NCBI GenBank assembly: GCA_045580305.1
Contig: JAZNNQ010000003.1
Span: 76,209-140,208 of the forward strand
Direction of reading: 5' to 3'
Origin: RGIG7332 sp045580305
GTDB lineage: Bacteria > Bacillota > Clostridia > Oscillospirales > JAAYXM01
DNA: 64,000 nt
Below are positions 61,403 to 64,000 of this stretch, in pieces; the stretch's first letter is position 1; every line of letters starts with the position of its first letter. The position numbers were made by a program, and so were the translations under genes. The notes beneath the pieces were generated by a model, which was given only the letters and a program-made list of their open reading frames with translations, did not search any database and was not told the origin of the DNA.

Positions 61403-62695
61403 ATGACACAAATGGAAGCTGCAAGAAAAGGTATTATTACTCCTGAAATGGAAACTGTTGCAAAAAAAGAACACCGCACTGCAGAGGAGATAAGAAATCT
61501 TGTTGCTTGCGGGCAGGTTGTTATATGTGCAAATAAGCAGCACAAATGCATAGAACCATGTGGTGTAGGATCTATGTTGAAAACAAAAATAAATGTCAAT
61601 CTTGGTGTGTCAAAAGACTGCAAGGACTATACTGTTGAAATGGAAAAAGTAACTGCGGCTATAAAAATGGGTGCAGATGCCATTATGGATCTATCATCGC
61701 ACGGTAATACACGGCCATTTAGAAAAAAACTTACATCAGAATGTCCGGCGATGATAGGCACAGTTCCGGTGTATGATAGTGTTATACATTATCAACGGGA
61801 TTTGGAAACATTAACGGCAAAAGATTTTATTGATGTTGTGCGCATGCATGCAGAAGACGGCGTTGATTTTGTTACGCTGCATTGCGGAATAACACGAAAA
61901 ACCATTGAGCAAATTAGAAGCAATAATCGTAAAATGAATATAGTATCCCGGGGTGGATCACTTGTTTTTGCCTGGATGAGTATGACAGGAGAGGAAAATC
62001 CGTTTTATCAGTATTACGACGAGATCTTGGATATATGCCGTGAATACGATGTTACAATTTCTTTGGGAGATGCTTGCCGTCCGGGGTGTCTTGCCGATGC
62101 AAGCGATGTGTGCCAAATCGATGAGCTTGTCCGTTTGGGCGAGCTTACAAAAAGAGCTTGGGACAAGAATGTTCAGGTTATGGTTGAAGGTCCGGGGCAT
62201 ATGCCTATTGACCAAATAGAGGCGAATATGAGGATACAGCAAAGTATTTGTAATGGCGCGCCATTCTATGTTCTTGGCCCTCTTGTAACAGACATAGCGC
62301 CCGGATACGACCATATCACGGCTGCAATAGGTGGTGCGATTGCAGCGGCGAGCGGTGCGGCATTTTTATGCTATGTGACACCCGCAGAGCATTTGGCGCT
62401 TCCCGATGTAGATGATGTAAAGCAGGGAATAATTGCATCTAAAATTGCAGCGCATGCAGCAGATATAGCTAAGAAAATTCCGCACGCAAGAGAGAACGAT
62501 GATGCTATGAGTGATGCACGACGCGCATTTGATTGGGATAAGCAGTTTGCCATTGCTATTGATCCGGACACTGCTCGCAAAATAAGAAACGACAGAGCGC
62601 CGGAGATTAACGAAAGCTGTTCTATGTGCGGTAAATTCTGTGCAGTGCGGAGTATGAATAAGGCTCTAAATGGTGAAAAAATAGATATTTTATAA
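61403..62695 (+). CDS. thiC: Phosphomethylpyrimidine synthase ThiC
   Basis: ThiC rearranges aminoimidazole ribotide into HMP-phosphate for thiamine synthesis by radical-SAM chemistry. The 430-residue protein lacks the long N-terminal extension of proteobacterial ThiC, as usual in Firmicutes. Visible are DLSSHGNTR near 97, RGGSLVFAWM near 184, GDACRPGCL near 219 and the C-terminal cluster motif CSMCGKFC near 412, which is CxxCxxxxC. The TPP riboswitch controls it. No other thi gene is in the window except a possible ECF transporter next door. Confidence 0.95.
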   Translation: MTQMEAARKGIITPEMETVAKKEHRTAEEIRNLVACGQVVICANKQHKCIEPCGVGSMLKTKINVNLGVSKDCKDYTVEMEKVTAAIKMGADAIMDLSSHGNTRPFRKKLTSECPAMIGTVPVYDSVIHYQRDLETLTAKDFIDVVRMHAEDGVDFVTLHCGITRKTIEQIRSNNRKMNIVSRGGSLVFAWMSMTGEENPFYQYYDEILDICREYDVTISLGDACRPGCLADASDVCQIDELVRLGELTKRAWDKNVQVMVEGPGHMPIDQIEANMRIQQSICNGAPFYVLGPLVTDIAPGYDHITAAIGGAIAAASGAAFLCYVTPAEHLALPDVDDVKQGIIASKIAAHAADIAKKIPHARENDDAMSDARRAFDWDKQFAIAIDPDTARKIRNDRAPEINESCSMCGKFCAVRSMNKALNGEKIDIL

Positions 62696-62701
62696 TTTCA
62701 C

Positions 62702-62731
62702 TTGATACATTGCATACTTTGGTTATATAAT
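62702..62731 (+). promoter_or_regulatory. Sigma-A-type promoter for the ECF S-component
   Basis: TTGATA at 62702-62707, 18-nt spacer, TATAAT at 62726-62731, between thiC and the transporter gene. It makes the transporter independent of the TPP riboswitch. Confidence 0.6.
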
Positions 62732-62761
62732 ATAAACAGCAAAACACAAAGGAGTATTCAC

Positions 62762-63265
62762 ATGAAAAACAGAGTTGAAAAAATGGTAATTGCTGCAATG
62801 ATGGCATCTCTTATTTGCGTTGCTACCATGATTATAAAAATTCCGTCGCCGCTTCAGGGATATATAAATTTAGGAGATTGTTTTGTTCTGCTCGCAGGAT
62901 GGGTATTGTCACCTTTATATGGTTTTTTGGCAGCGGCGGTTGGTTCGGCACTTGCGGACATTTTTGCCGGATATGCACTTTATGCACCGATAACTTTTAT
63001 TATCAAAGGACTTATGGCGCTCATTGCATATTACGGATTTAAAGTATTACATAAAAAGTGCGGAAACTTAGTTTCTGAGATTTTATGCGGCGGAGTTGCT
63101 GAGATTATTATGATTTCAGGATACTTCGTTTTTGAAGGTTTTTTATACGGCTTTATACCTTCATTGGTTAACATTCCGGCAAATGCTGTGCAGGGCGCGG
63201 TTGGACTGGTGCTTGGAATTTTAATTGTAAAAATATTTAGAAAAAACAATTTTTTAGGCGGTTAA
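62762..63265 (+). CDS. ECF transporter S-component (substrate not determined)
   Basis: The 167 residues form about five to six transmembrane helices with a short basic start (MKNRVEKMVIAAMMASL). The GYINLGDCFVLLAGWVLSPL region, used here as INLGDCFVLLAG near residue 36, and a following Gly/Ala-rich helix with GSALADIFAG match ECF S-components of the HmpT/ThiW/PdxU-like group. The neighbour thiC hints at a thiamine precursor, but the separate promoter weakens that link. ATG 62762 follows AAAGGAG. Confidence 0.75.
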   Translation: MKNRVEKMVIAAMMASLICVATMIIKIPSPLQGYINLGDCFVLLAGWVLSPLYGFLAAAVGSALADIFAGYALYAPITFIIKGLMALIAYYGFKVLHKKCGNLVSEILCGGVAEIIMISGYFVFEGFLYGFIPSLVNIPANAVQGAVGLVLGILIVKIFRKNNFLGG

Positions 63266-63290
63266 AAACGACTAATTTCGTATTTTTCAC

Positions 63291-63319
63291 TTGAAAACAC
63301 CATATATTTATGTTATACT
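63291..63319 (+). promoter_or_regulatory. Sigma-A-type promoter for the DtxR-type gene
   Basis: TTGAAA at 63291-63296, 17-nt spacer, TATACT at 63314-63319, close to the start codon region. Confidence 0.6.
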
Positions 63320-63337
63320 TTGTGTGTGGTGATAAGT

Positions 63338-63703
63338 TTGAAAATTTACGAATCTGCTGAAAATTATTTAGAAACTATATACATACTGCAAAATCGTAAT
63401 GGTAGTGTTAGGTCTATCGACATTGCCTCAGAGCTTGGCTATTCCAAGCCCAGTGTCAGTGTTGCTATGAAGAATCTACGGGCAAACGATTTTATAGAGG
63501 TCAGTGCCGACGGAAACATTACTCTTTTGCAAAAAGGGCTCGAAGTGGCTGAGCGAATGTATGAAAGACATACTATTCTTTCTGATTTTCTTGTCTCTAT
63601 TGGTGTTGATGAGAAAATAGCGGCTGAGGATGCTTGTCGTGTTGAACATGTACTGAGCCATGATAGTTTTAATGCAATTAAAAAATATATGGAAAAGAAA
63701 TAA
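63338..63703 (+). CDS. DtxR/MntR-family metal-dependent transcription regulator (short form)
   Basis: The 121-residue protein has an N-terminal winged helix (about 5-65, with GSVRSIDIASELGYSKPSVS, key part DIASELGYSKPSVS) and a dimerisation/metal domain with RHTILSDFL near 80 and ACRVEHVLS near 103. Aligned to MntR, the metal positions read Asn (D8), Glu (E11), His (H77), Cys (E99), Glu (E102), His (H103): the Cys-Glu-His part is like DtxR/IdeR. No SH3 domain follows. TTG 63338 fits GGTGAT upstream. It probably represses metal uptake genes with Fe2+ or Mn2+; no target gene is adjacent. Confidence 0.85.
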   Translation: MKIYESAENYLETIYILQNRNGSVRSIDIASELGYSKPSVSVAMKNLRANDFIEVSADGNITLLQKGLEVAERMYERHTILSDFLVSIGVDEKIAAEDACRVEHVLSHDSFNAIKKYMEKK

Positions 63704-63781
63704 AAAAACCGAAGTGATCACGCCACAGCCAGATAAGGAAGCATTGGTTTTGATACCATATTTTCCGTAAATAGTGCATCA

Positions 63782-63818
63782 AAAATTCCGGTAATACGCC
63801 AGTATTACCGAAATTTTA
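63782..63818. terminator. Terminator-like hairpin inside the right-edge element
   Basis: A 9-bp stem at 63789-63797 and 63802-63810 with loop GCCA, extended by AAATT/AATTT and followed by TTTTATT. It could end the DtxR-type transcript. Confidence 0.65.
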
Positions 63819-63897
63819 TTCTTTCTCTTTACAAAAAATCTTGCTTTCAAAACTGCCTTGCATCCTGAAAAGATGAATTTTGGATGAAGTTCAAGCT

Positions 63898-63937
63898 AAA
63901 AACGCCCCATAATCCTGACGGATATGGGGCGTTTTTG
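63898..63937. terminator. Second terminator-like hairpin inside the right-edge element
   Basis: AAAAACGCCCCAT (63898-63910) pairs with ATGGGGCGTTTTT (63924-63936), with an inner ATCC/GGAT stem around loop TGAC. A and T runs on both sides make it usable in either direction. Confidence 0.75.
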
Positions 63938-64000
63938 GTGTAGAAATTCGCCAAAAGGCGCTTTTTCAGGACAATACTTCCTTGCCTGGCTGTGGCGAAT

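Larger units (their letters stand above)
63721..63997. repeat. 277-nt non-coding element with 26-nt terminal inverted repeats
   Basis: The left arm at 63721-63746 (begins CGCCACAGCCAG) and the right arm at 63972-63997 (ends CTGGCTGTGGCG) are inverted copies matching at 23 of 26 positions. Inside are several hairpins: TTTTGAT/ATCAAAA (63748-63784), CGGTAATAC/GTATTACCG (63789-63810), CATCC/GGATG (about 63861-63896), CGCCCCAT/ATGGGGCG (63903-63931) and CGCC/GGCG (63949-63960). There is no open reading frame of note. It could be a small mobile repeat (MITE-like) or a structured RNA. The rest of the stretch 63704-63720 holds nothing I recognise. Confidence 0.75.

Noticed and set aside
1..64000. 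CRISPR arrays, tRNA or rRNA genes, insertion sequences, prophage or toxin-antitoxin pairs
   Set aside because: I looked for regular repeats, cloverleaf ends, transposase motifs and small paired genes on both strands and found none that I can support.

Overview
This window looks like core chromosome of an endospore-forming, low-to-mid GC Clostridia (Firmicutes/Bacillota), probably a gut-type lineage near Oscillospirales or Christensenellales; the exact order is inference. The evidence is a complete spoIIIAA-AH operon, a SipL-like spore-coat protein, a YlmC/YmxH protein, SepF/DivIVA/YggT division genes, Gram-positive PolC, a T-box leader, and the clostridial IspH-ribosomal protein S1 fusion. 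I saw no rRNA, tRNA, CRISPR array, prophage, insertion sequence or defence island. Almost every base lies in a recognisable gene or a short leader.

Layout. 2-17147 (+): the 3' part of murC, then coaW-miaB-mutS-mutL-miaA-hfq, then a division block (HlyD-like membrane protein, yggS, sepF, yggT, divIVA), ileS, lspA and an RluD-type pseudouridine synthase. 17176-19382 (-): a PP2C phosphatase and a ROK-family sugar-kinase-like protein. 19509-26056 (+): spoIIIAA-AH, coaX with an ECF substrate-binding subunit, and an Asp23 protein. 26087-33253 (-): an aromatic amino-acid operon in transcription order aroF-aroB-aroC-pheA-aroA-aroE/aroK fusion-TSCPD protein, behind a T-box leader whose likely specifier is UUC (Phe). 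33700-36901 (+): pepF, an ion permease and ymxH. 37041-51620 (+): rpsB-tsf, then sipL and a UPF0016 transporter, then pyrH-frr-uppS-cdsA-dxr-rseP-ispG-polC. 51723-61230 (+): fba, comEC, holA, a toprim protein, a BaiN-type flavoprotein, cmk, plsC and ispH/rpsA. 61246-63703 (+): a TPP riboswitch with thiC, an ECF S-component and a DtxR-type regulator. 63721-63997: a 277-nt non-coding element closed by 26-nt inverted repeats, touching the right edge.

How it works together. The window carries wall, lipid and isoprenoid precursor enzymes (murC, uppS, cdsA, plsC, dxr, ispG, ispH), DNA repair and replication (mutS, mutL, polC, holA), translation (ileS, rpsB, tsf, frr, S1, miaA, miaB), cofactor supply (coaW, coaX, thiC and two ECF S-components) and mother-cell sporulation functions (spoIIIA, sipL, ymxH). 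Terminators and promoters are readable: six of twelve sigma-A-type promoters I could place have TTGCAA or TTGCAT as -35 instead of TTGACA.

I did not find a clearly new multi-gene system. The points most worth a second look are the inverted-repeat element at the right edge, a strong ribosome-binding site and ATG inside the ispH/rpsA fusion exactly at the S1 boundary, a UPF0016 gene with no canonical start codon, the aroE-aroK fusion under a putative Phe T-box, and two different types of pantothenate kinase in one stretch.
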